Part shown: positions 12,942-24,000 of the stretch, piece by piece
Numbering within the stretch: position 1 is the first letter of the stretch
How the letters are laid out: each line of letters begins with the position of its first letter
NCBI RefSeq assembly: GCF_018687715.1
Contig: NC_056760.1
Span: 8,221,501 to 8,285,500, forward strand
Source: Carya illinoinensis
Lineage: Eukaryota; Streptophyta; Magnoliopsida; Fagales; Juglandaceae
Length of the DNA: 64,000 nt
Reading direction: 5' to 3'
Notes under the pieces: generated by a model
What the model was told of the DNA's origin: nothing
The model's database searches: none
The model's input: only the letters and a program-made list of their open reading frames with translations
Translations under genes and position numbers: made by a program

Positions 12942-14057
12942 GTATTTGGCATGCAATCTCCTTTTATTTCTCGATGTCATTCGTCTCTCTCACTCTCACT
13001 CACTCTTGTTGACATAAATTGACGAATTATAAAGTTTCTGGGATTTTATCGAACTGCTTTAAGCACGAGATGCTCTTAAATAAAGGGATTGACCTTCATG
13101 AAACCAGAACCGTGATTACAGATTTTATGGACGATGGATCATATGGATCTCTGAATAATTATTGACTTTGACTTTTTTTCGTGGGATACTAGTTTACGAT
13201 CTGTTTTCTGGTTTCGAAATGCTGTAGCTATGAACGGAGTTGATAAAGGGTAAATTTTGGTCGGATCTGTTTGTTTCAAAAGAAAAATATTCGGGGAGAA
13301 TCTTGATATGAATATGATTTTAGGACCCGTATATATTAACGGTTTTTCACCATGAATAATGGGTAAGAGTAGTTGTAAATTTTGTTTTCTGCCGGAAAAC
13401 ATATCACATGACCTGGAATTTTGCTTTTTTGTATGCAATGTTTTCCAGCAGAACAAAGTGAGGTTGTTGCATGTATGGCCACTTTTAGAAAATTTTCTTC
13501 CCTTGCTAATAGAGTAGCTTACTGGGAATCATGTGGGATTACTGTTTATATTATATTTTACTTGTGTTTTTGTCTTGGACGCTATATAAATTTGTTGTTT
13601 ATTGGATTTCATGCTCATTGAATCAGAGAATTGTAATACCTTTGTTGGTGAAGCACGTAACGTTTGTTAGGTCGTATGGTGACATGGTACTGCTATCCTA
13701 TGATAAAATGGCATGCCCTTAAAATTGCTTACATACTCCGGAAGTACCTAATAATTTTCCTTTAGTTTATAATGTCAAACTAATCAACCAGAATCCTTTA
13801 GAAAGTAGCATACATTTGTGTGTGTGATTGCAATTCTTTCTAGTGAATTATCTTCCCCCCAAGATGTTACTTTTCTGCCACAACATTATTAATGTTATGT
13901 TATAATTAGCATACATTTTTTTCTGATTTGTTATGCCACTCCAACAACAAGGTGACAAGTCTTTGGAACTGAATTATATGTTTCTATGGTTTTGAATTTG
14001 TAAAACGTTGGACGTATTGATAATTTTCAATTGCATATTCTTCAGCGCTTTGTAAAA

Positions 14058-16779
14058 ATGGCTCATTCTGCAGTAGATGAGACATCAGATTCTGGTGCTT
14101 TCACCAGAACCGCTTCAACATTCCGTAATTTTATTTCACGTAGTCCAGAATCACAATTTCCAGCAGAAGTTGGAAGGTATCATCTGTACATATCATATGC
14201 TTGCCCATGGGCTTCCAGGTGCATTGCATATTTGAAGATCAAAGGACTTGACAAGGCCATTAGTTTCACGGTCAGCGTATTTACCATTAGTTTCTAGTAG
14301 TCGAATCGGAATTTTATGATCAATCCAATCTTGTCTATTTGCTTATGCCCAGTCAGTCAAATCAAAGTGGGAAAGAACAAAGGAAACTGATGAGCATATG
14401 GGATGGGTTTTCCCTGCTTCAGAGACGGAAGAACCAGGAGCTGAGCCTGACCCTTTGAATGGAGCTAAAAGTATTAGAGAACTTTATGACCTTGCTAGTA
14501 CAAACTACTCTGGAAAGTACACGGTTCCTGTATGTTATCTGCATGAAGGGACCCCCCCTTCTCTGATATGATTTTTTTAGGGAGCTTCTAGATGTTTGAA
14601 CTCTATAACTATTTGATTGGTTTTTGTTAAATGATAGGTACTATGGGATAAAAAACTCAAAACAGTTGTCAACAATGAGAGTTCGGAGATAATCCGGATG
14701 TTTAATTCTGAATTCAATGATATAGCAGATAATGCAGCTTTGGACCTTTATCCTCCTCCCTTGCAAGCCCAAATTGATGAGACTAACGAATGGATATACC
14801 ATGGAATAAATAATGGTGTCTATAAATGTGGGTTTGCAAGGAAGCAAGGTCCTTACGAAGAGGTATGCATTTTTGCTATGCCACAGTCATTTAAGTTAGA
14901 TGTGTGAAATCACCAATTATCACAAAAGTTTAAGCTGATAGGAATTGGTAGATTTAATATTTAATATTTGTCTTAACACGCCCCCTCGCATGTGGGCCAG
15001 ACTCCTTCTCAATAAGTGAGCCCAACATGTGGAATATTTAATTATATGTGTGAAGTGTAAAGTCAGGTTCGAACTCAAAACTCCTGCTCTAATACCATGA
15101 GAAATTACCACTTGTTCCTAAAACTAAGCTGATAGGAATGAGTAGATTTAATATTTTATATTTGTCTTAACAAGACCTGGGATGTGTTGTATTTAAATTC
15201 GGAAAGGATCCTGACAATAACTATGGCATTTCTTAAGTATCTTAATCGATCTTTCTTTCCACAGGCTCTAATACCATGAGAAATCACCACTTGTCCCTAA
15301 AACTAAGTTGATAGGAATGAGTAGATTTAATATTTTATATTTGTCTTAACAAGATGGGGGATGTGTTGTATTTAAATTCTGAAAGGATCCTGACAATAAC
15401 TATGGCATTTCTTAAGTATCTTAATTGATCTTTCTTTCCACAGGCTGTAAACCAGTTGTATGAAGCTTTGGAGAAATGTGAAGAGGTACTTGGCAAGCAA
15501 CGGTACATATGCGGGAATACACTGACTGAAGCAGATATTCGATTGTTTGTCACCCTCATAAGATTTGATGAGGTAACAACTGAAGCCTGTTGGAATATTA
15601 AGCCAATCTCAAACTGTTGCAGTCCTTCAATCACCTTTGAACTCATGATGCCTAACTCAAACTTTTCACCTCCCCAATTTTTCCGTTATCCTCTTTCTTT
15701 GCTACTGACAGCTAATAAGCTGCATGGATAAGGATTTAGACTAACTTTTACCTTTTGTCACTGAAACATCGGATGTTTAATTTAAGTTCCATGTTAAAAA
15801 GTTGTATTTTCATCCCTGGATTTGAATTTTGAGCTACCTAACTGTTCTGTCTATCAAATTGACAGTGCCATTACAGTAATTGATGACAGCTCATCTCGAG
15901 TGCAAATCGTGTCATTAATTTATGTGACAGTAAGGTATTGGACGGAGGGATTGTATCGCTCAAAACTAAAGTTTTTTAGGAATGAAATTGGTACTTATTA
16001 AATAATGAGGACCAATACAGAACTTCTATATTTTCCGGAGCCAAAAGTTTAGGCCACCTCATAAAATTACTGCTTGTGATTACCAAGTTATTCATGTGTC
16101 ATTCCCTATAGCAATCATTTTCTTTTTCATTGCAATTGTTTGTGACGTTTGTCCAAAATTGCCCAGCAACTCTCGCATTCTTCATGTATTTGGGCAATTC
16201 AATTTGGATGTCTTTGGAGAAGACTTGATATGATGGAAACGTTTGAACAAAAACCGTTTGTCCTTTTTGGGGAATTACATGATATGAGGAAAATCTGGTA
16301 CTCTGGTCATTTTGAGATTAGGAGAGTCGAAGAGCTTAGTCTAAAAGAGCACCCAGTCAAAACATTCATTTTGTTAGGATGTTGTGTCTATCTATACCTA
16401 TGGCCATAGGCAAAGCATCTATTTGGCCTAGATCTGATAATCCTGGTTTTGACATTACTTGCCTTTCTTGCTTTTGTATGAAACTGGCATTTATCTGTAG
16501 CAGACTCTTCAAGCATCTTGTAAAGTTGAATTTGTGTAATGACAGGTTTATAATGTCCACTTCAAGTGTAACAAGAAACTGCTACGTGAGTACCCAAATC
16601 TGTTCAATTACACCAAGGACATTTTTCAATTCCCTGGCATCAGTAGTACAGTAAACATGCAACACATCAAGCGGCATTACTATGGAAGCCATCCCACTAT
16701 TAATCCCTTCGGCATCATTCCTGCTGGCCCAGATATTGACTACTCTACTCCTCATGACAGAGAGAAGTTTTCTTCGTAG
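14058..16779 (+). CDS. Glutathionyl-hydroquinone reductase (xi-class GST), tandem copy 3
   Basis: Five coding exons: 14058-14270, 14353-14529, 14638-14862, 15444-15572, 16546-16779 (325 aa), plus a leader exon at 12867-12941. [10 protein letters not shown] start, YACPWASR with catalytic Cys49, [14 protein letters not shown] near the end, stop after EKFSS. Exon 5 begins [15 protein letters not shown], closer to what I recall of the Arabidopsis proteins than the ALKEVF of copies 1 and 2. This copy therefore looks the least derived, and copies 1 and 2 look like a later pair. Its fourth coding-region intron (14863-15443) carries a TRIM retroelement and a tandem duplication that doubled the 3' splice site. 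Use of the upstream acceptor would give Ala-Leu-Ile-Pro-stop. Confidence 0.92.
14903..15172 (-). mobile_element. TRIM (terminal-repeat retrotransposon in miniature) in intron of copy 3
   Basis: Direct terminal repeats of 76 and 75 bp lie at 14903-14978 and 15098-15172. Read on the minus strand they run TGTTAAGAC... to ...TTTCACA/TTTCTCA. Next to the upstream repeat (minus sense) is TGGTATTAGAGC (15086-15097), one base from the primer-binding site for initiator tRNA-Met. A purine-rich GCGAGGGGGCG precedes the other repeat. The target duplication is AGATG (14898-14902), still readable after the duplicated repeat at 15352-15356. The homologous intron of copy 1 has the unoccupied site GTTAGATGGAGG. 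No coding sequence. Confidence 0.88.
15086..15443 (+). repeat. 179-bp tandem duplication with a duplicated splice acceptor
   Basis: Units 15086-15264 and 15265-15443 are both exactly 179 bp and nearly identical. Each contains the TRIM primer-binding site, one TRIM terminal repeat, intron sequence and a complete acceptor TTCTTTCCACAG. The break sits where TRIM GCTCTAATACC resembles exon 5 GCTGTAAACC, so similarity-mediated unequal exchange is plausible. The second acceptor is next to the real exon. Confidence 0.95.
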
Positions 16780-19700
16780 ATTGTGTGGGATTGCTGACAA
16801 TAAGGGGCAATGTTTATATCTTGAAGTCATAAGATTTTAACTTGAGATGAACGTCTCAAGGCTTTATCTATCCCGCTGGAATATGGATTCTTGGGAAAAT
16901 GCGTGCACAAATAATTTTAAATGAGCGAGATGATGTTTGACTTACTAAAACTACTCTGAATGGTAAAGATAGAGATAACCACAATATTGTTTTTTTTTTT
17001 TCCTTAAAACAGCGGTTTTGTTGATAGCAAGCTCAGACATGTCCAACTAAAAACTATAAACCTCAGATTCAGAACATTTGAGTCATTCGAACATCATTAA
17101 ATTTACTTGGGAACATTCATAATTTCATCATCAGAAATATGTTTACTGGTCTGCTTCACTGTTATTCCTCCTACAAAAATCACCTTCGAATTCGACCACA
17201 CACAATTCCCAAAATCCGACACATTTGTTAAAAAAAAAAAAAATCCAATAAATATAGGAAAAGCACAACCAAAACTCTTCTGATGGTATTGCGTGACTGA
17301 AGGGTTGCGGTTCATGATTGTGGATGAGAGAGAGAGGTGGGCCTGGTGCTTCTGTTCACTGTTGGCCCCAGGCCCGCTTGATTTCGGTCCCATTGGTGGA
17401 GCAGAAGCTCCGTACCGCTCTGACTTGTCCAAACAGACAACGAGACCGGTCATTGCGCCAGAGCCATTTGTTTCACCCTCATCATGCCGTCATCATGCCC
17501 TTCAGATTTTTTTTTTTTTTGCTTATTAATCATTTTTTATATTTTATTAAAGAATCTCAACACGACATAATTTGCAACTTTTATATATATATATATATAT
17601 TAATTTCTTCATGCCAACTGCATTGAGTTTGAAAAACAAAAAAACATATGGTTTAAATTTAGACATAAGATAAGATAATTTTAAATGAAAAATAAAAAAT
17701 AAATAAATAATTATTATAATATTATTTTTTAATATTATTATTATTTTAAGATTTGAAACAGTTGAATTGAAATTTAAAAAAATTAAATTATTTATTATAT
17801 TTTGTATATGAATTCGAAAAAATTATAATGATTAAATGAGATGAGATAAAAAATTATAATTATGAATGTTTTTGTGAGTAAACTGAGAAAACATCATAAC
17901 TGGTGTTTACAAACTCAAAGGTTTTATCCTTGTTTTATACTCGGGACGGATCAAATTTTATATTCCTTGTTGAGTGGATCTCTTGAAAATATGACCTCAA
18001 GAAATCGTTTTGATAATAAAAAAAAATAATAATAATAAATATAAAAATTTAGAGAGTAAAATATTTGATATTTTTGAAAAACGGATTCCTAAAGTAGAAA
18101 AAAACAGTGGACCTATATTTATTAATCTAAAATTGGACAACCGTTGCTAATGCTCTAAACTAGATTGTGTCGTTGAAAATAGGTATGATTAGACAAAATT
18201 GGTTTTCTTTTGCATCTTAGGACAACGTGATGAAGTGACAATAATAATTTTTTATTTAATAATTATAAAAATATTTAATAAAATAAATTTATAAACTGAC
18301 GTGAATTATATAATATATTATATTTATTTTATAATAAAAATAATTTTATAATTTAATATATCAGATGAATTTAATTATCCTGTAAATTTACTTTTGTGAC
18401 ATTATTTTTTGTTAAAACATTTATCTAAAAAAAGGAGAAATATTATATTGGAATGCAAATGCATAGTAAGTTAACAAGGTTTTTTTTTTTTTTTTTTTTG
18501 ATTATGTGGTAGGTCAAGACAATGATAATTGAAAATGAAAAAGAGTTTGTATTATTATCAAGGGGCATCTTGACCAATTCCACAACATCCACATCACGCC
18601 ACAAACCCCGACGGCTGTTGGAAATATGATGCTGTGACGCTCGTTAAAGGCAACATCCAAATATCTATGGGGTCTACCTATTTATGAAGACGGAAAGAAA
18701 AAACGAATGACACCAAATGAGGAACGATCAAGAGAAAGTGACTAAAGTAACAATATGTTATATTTCATAATTAAATAATTAATTTTTAAAAAAAAATTTA
18801 ACACGATTATAAAATTAAAATACCCATATTGGTTAAAGAGGAATAAAGAGATGTTGAAGTGTTAGGATGTCTTACGGCACTCTCAATTTATTGAAAAGGG
18901 GGTATTTGAAATATGGGCATGGTGCACTATGCTTTGATTTGGAATTTGGTGGTTGTTTGGGTGATTGAGTTTACACGTCCGACAATAGGCAGGTGAGTGC
19001 TCTTGCAAAGATCACCGTTCTTTCTTAAAGGGCCACATTGTGGTGGAGCCCATCTCAATAATTGCTTTGTTGAATTTGTCCCCATGGGTGACTTTTCTTT
19101 GGGCTCCAGGCTTATCTCTCTCAGCCACAGTTGAGCTGCAAATCATAATTTTGATGTAGAAACAAGCATATATATGATAAACATCCTGCACCCAAAAAAG
19201 AGAAAAGCTCCTGAATCACGATCTTTACAAGGGTTACAACTTCCCATTATTGATTTAAAAATGGAACTCAGTGATCAAACATCTTTTTTCTTTTTGATTC
19301 CATCACTAAGCATTAAGCAGATCTTCAAAGATATTGTATATTAATACAAACCTTCTATTTCGTAATTGAGAGATCATATGAATATGGTGATACTAAATTT
19401 ATAAGATTCTTCTAGAAAGATAAGATAACTTTTCTTTGAGTGAGTTTTTGTATTTTGGGGGGGGGGGCTCTATAACTATAGTATTGAGATAAAACCCATT
19501 AAAGGAGATAAGTAAAAGTGGTAATGATATTTAAGGGATATGAGGGCACTTCTCCAACTATTTTCTTTATGCCCCACTTCTAAATTCCTCCCACCATTAT
19601 CTTTTTGAAACTGCTTTTAATTATAACCTCAAAAACACCAAATGGAAAAAGCATGCATAAGCAAAGATCACATAAATATTATCTTTTGAAATAATTGTGG

Positions 19701-20099
19701 ATGAATTTAATCATGTAAGAACAAAAGAGTACAACCCTTTCCCTTATCCTACCCATCAATAGGGTGAGAATTGAATTATTTGAGGTGAAGGGTGTGCTAC
19801 TTTTGGGGAGCAAACGTGAATGGGGCCCTATATCCCCACCAGACTTAATATCAACGGGATTTGAGAAATTTTATTTTCCTCCCCCTCCATTAAAATCCTC
19901 CCACCTAGAGTTGGTGTGATTCATATGAAAGGCAAAAAAGGCAAAAGGAAAAAGAAAAGAAGCGAAGATAAAAAAAAGGAAGAAAGTGAGAAAAGTGTGA
20001 ATAAAAATATATCCTTCCAAGAATAGTCCTTGTATAGTTGTATTTTTGTTCTCCCAACTTTTTTTCTTTCTAATTTCTATACTACAAAAATAGTAGATA
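16780..20099. other. Intergenic DNA between the reductase array and the NAL1-like gene
   Basis: The copy 3 3' flank is shared with copies 1 and 2 to about 17050. A family B MITE copy lies at about 17655-17895 (reverse orientation) and a family C repeat at about 18290-18400. A (TA)n run is at 17581-17600, and homopolymer runs sit at 17508-17520 (T), 18480-18498 (T) and 19458-19467 (G). The last kilobase before 20100 is the presumed promoter of the NAL1-like gene. No coding gene is supported. Confidence 0.5.
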
Positions 20100-20109
20100 C
20101 TTCGATTTA

Positions 20110-20364
20110 GTTTTTTTTCTTTTTTTGCTTTTTGTTTCTCTCACAATATAGCTCTCATTCTCAGTCCATTACTCTGCAGTCTGCAGCATACCGTACCAAT
20201 CTTTATGCAGTGTGTCAAATTACTTTCGTTAACGAAGTGATTGTCTATTGCCATCCTGATCTGGTAGATGATGGATGTGGTGCGAAATCTGTACTAGGGC
20301 ATGAAAGTCGTCAAGAGCCTTTCCTCTGAGTCCTCTCCATCGTAGCTCCACCATTTTTTGACAG
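20110..20364 (+). other. Probable 5' UTR exon of the NAL1-like gene
   Basis: The sequence ends in a good donor GACAG|GTGAGT at 20364/20365. A plausible acceptor TTATGTAG at 21084 places a second UTR/coding exon starting at 21085, twelve bases before the ATG. The transcription start is not determined, so the left boundary is a guess. Confidence 0.5.
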
Positions 20365-21096
20365 GTGAGTTCTGCCCATATAAGCGTTCAAGTTCCTATT
20401 TTTTCATATAATCTATCTGGGTTGTTTTGGGTATCTAGAAATACTCTTCCTTTCTCTTTCTTCGGTGTTGTGGCTACCTCACTCGTCGTTTTTGCTTCAG
20501 TTTTATAGTTTTGCATGATAACGTGATAGTTCTCGGTCTTTATCGGTGTCATTAAATATACATTCTTCCTGTGAGTTCACTTCTCATGTATCTTTTGATA
20601 AATCTTCTTTCCTCCTTGACCTCAGAAGACAGTACAGGTGCTGATTTTTTTTCCCGGATTTGTGCTTAAGTATTGTCGGCCCCCTGCTTCCTTTAAATGT
20701 GAGGAAAATTGGCGTACGTATCGACTTTCACTGCTTGTTTCATATTCTCGAAGACTTGTAGTATCATAAAGCTTCCATGTTGGACTCTCACACTTCTGGT
20801 TAGGACTAGTAAATCTTAGCTTTTTAATCGTGATTACTTTTTTTTTAGAAATTCTTCATATTTTTGCCAAGCTTAATAGGTTTTATGGCCAAGATGGATT
20901 TTTTAGGATTTTTATTGTTCTTATCTGTTTGTTTTATTGTTGTTACTTCAGTGTGCAGTACTTATTTGTTGGTATAACTGAAGGGTTCAAAAGTGTTGCC
21001 TTATAGTTGATGCCTTTGCCTTGTAATTCATCGAGTTTTATGACTATAAATTTGGATTTTCAAGAGACTTGGAACATTATGTAGGAGAGCCGAAAG

Positions 21097-24000
21097 ATGG
21101 ACAGGACCAGACTGGATTTAAGATTTCATCATTCAGGGTCAACACAATCAGATGAATCTGCTCTAGATTTAGAAAGGAACTACTGCTATTATCCTAATCC
21201 GCCTTCCTCATGTCCATCACCCCTTCAACCGTTTGCATCAGGTGCTCAGCACTCTGAAAGCAGTGCTGCCTACTTCTCATGGCCTCCTTCAAGTCGATTA
21301 AATGATGCGGCAGAAGATAGGGCAAACTACTTTGGAAACCTTCAAAAGGGGGTGCTTCCTGAAACACTGGGTCAGTTGCCAACGGGGCAGCGAGCTACCA
21401 CCTTACTCGAGCTGATGACCATTAGGGCATTTCATAGCAAGATCTTGCGCCGGGTTAGTCTTGGCACTGCAATTGGGTTTCGAATCCAAAAGGGTGTGCT
21501 TACAGATATTCCAGCTATTCTTGTCTTCGTGGCCCGCAAAGTGCACAGGCAATGGCTCAATCACGTCCAGTGTCTACCTGCTGCCCTTGAGGTGGGGAAA
21601 TTTGAGACTCGTGGCTTTGTTTTGTGTTTTTATGGGTATTTGTATCATCTCTTTATATGCTTGTTGATATTTAATATTTTGCTTGGGTGGCTACATTGAG
21701 AAAAATCCTTATATCGGATAATTTATTGAAGCAACATATTGAAGTGATAAATTGGTGTTGCATTTGCAAAAAGAATGAAGAAAAAATAGGTCACTTGTTA
21801 TTGCATTCTGAAATAGATATTGCCTTATGGCAAGCTATCCTTTTGCATTGGATTGGGTATGGATTGACGGGTGGTGAATCTTTTCTAAGTGTTGTAAGGG
21901 TTGGTTTGGCAGCCAACATAGTGACAAATTATGGAAAATGATAGTGATTTGCCTAATGTGGTGAATTTGGAGGGAGATCAATGATTGAAGTTTTGTGGAT
22001 TGTGAGAAGACCATGGAGGAGCTTAAGGATTTCTCTTTTTTAGATCATTTTATCATTGGATGACATCTACTTGTCTTTTTCCAATTTGATTTTTTAGACC
22101 TATTTACTCTTTCTAACTAGGTGTATCTACTGTCTGCTCCCTGTGTACTGTGGTAACCCATTTTTGGCTCATTAATAAAATTATCTTATAAAAAAGAGGT
22201 TGTACTTTGATTTGAGAGAAAACAAAGAAAATACTTCCTCTTCCAAAGTCTCTCACAATTATGCCCCAGCTCATCAACCACTGAACTATAGAGTATAGAG
22301 TGAAAGGTGATCTACTAACTCACCGCAAGGGTTATTTCTATCTTAGGGATATTGTTCATTATCAAAATTCTTCCCCTTGGATCCCTCCAACTCACACCTG
22401 CATATGCTCTTCCAAGTAAACACAGTAGCACCATGTCCTTTCAAATATCTGCTTATAATCTTCCCTCATATGTCTGTTGAGAATTATTAATAACCTTTTT
22501 AGCACTAGTTTTATTTTTTATCACATCAATTTACTATTCTGGTCCAAATATCAAAACTTTCAGATTTCTGAAATTCCCTAGACATGCTTGAAATCCAGCA
22601 AATATCTAGGGGGTCGAAAAAGAAATATGGACCTTTTAAAAATTTCTAGATTTGTACAAATGAAACTGGAAATTTCAAGCTGTCTATGTTATGGACTGAG
22701 CTCATATTTTTATTTGTAATTTGAAGCACCTTTTAATATTCGTGGCAGGGGCCAGGAGGTGTATGGTGTGACGTGGATGTCGTGGAATTCTCGTATTTTG
22801 GTGCACCTGCTCCAACTCCTAAAGAACAATTATATACAGAGCTTGTAGATGGCTTGAGGGGCAGTGATCCATGCATTGGTTCTGGCTCCCAGGTATTAGC
22901 TTATCTTGAAGAAAACTGCTGTTTTATGCCCCTGTTTAATTACAAAGAAGACACTTGAATGCAAATTTATCATGAGTCTCTGTACTGTTCAGGTTGGTTA
23001 ATCCAAAGTCATCATGATGCTGGATCAGCGCTTTTAGTTAGTGCTTCAGTGGTTTTTATCAGTTTGTATTAAAAGCAAGAATCAAGATCGAACTAATTGA
23101 TAAACTTCAATAGCCATGAGTATGTATCTAAAAAAACCTGATAATGATTTCTACTCTCTCTCTCTCAACTCTCCACCCTTTGGTGAAGTTGAGATGGAGG
23201 GAAGCAAACAGGTTTGATTAAAAGAAGCATTATCCTTGGAATATTTTTATTTTTTATGTTGCTGGATAGGTATTTGTTAAAATTGATCTAAAAATTACCA
23301 ATATATATATATATATATATTTTAAACATAACAATATGTATTCATTATCAACTATCAATATATGTGGAAAAAATTGTAACCATATAGCTGTTTGAGAGGT
23401 TATTAAATCTAGTTTTCAATTAAAAAAAATCCTGGAATGGCTTGTGCAAAAATTGTAGTATGCATGTGTTTATTCAATCGTATTTGTAATGCGGTGATTT
23501 GGGTGGTCAGGAGCTTAGCATACATCCTTTTTATGGTACAGCATCCCACAAAAGAAAGTGGAGGCTATTGTACCGAGTTTTGGAGAATTCTTGACTACAC
23601 CGTGGCAAAGCATGTATCAATCATTGTTGCTTGGAATTAGGAGTTTATGAGAATTTTTCCCTAATTATTCATTTTGTTGATGTAATGGTTGGTTTTAACA
23701 GCTGCTGCATTATATGGTAAGCAGCAAGTAAGCAAGCGAAAAAAAAAAGTGTGACTGATTTTGGCCTAGATCTTTTGTTTTTTCCTTTTTCCTGGTCCTG
23801 ATTTCTGTATGTATTTAATCAAGTGAAATTCATTTTTTCCATGTACTTATCAAAAAATACTTTTTCCATGTCCTTGATTGGTTAAATCTAAATATCAGCC
23901 TTCATCTCTTGGCTGAAAAGTGATTTATTTAGTTTCCAGTCAGTATACACCCATTAATGAAATCAGCACAATTTAAATAGCTTCTTTGAGCAGGATGGTG

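Noticed and set aside
17103..17453. Minus-strand open frame with a protein-like stretch (VIFVGGITVKQTSKH)
   Set aside because: The stretch is short, follows a poly-A/T run, has no recognisable domain and no splice context that links it to other exons. It could be a gene relic but cannot be supported.
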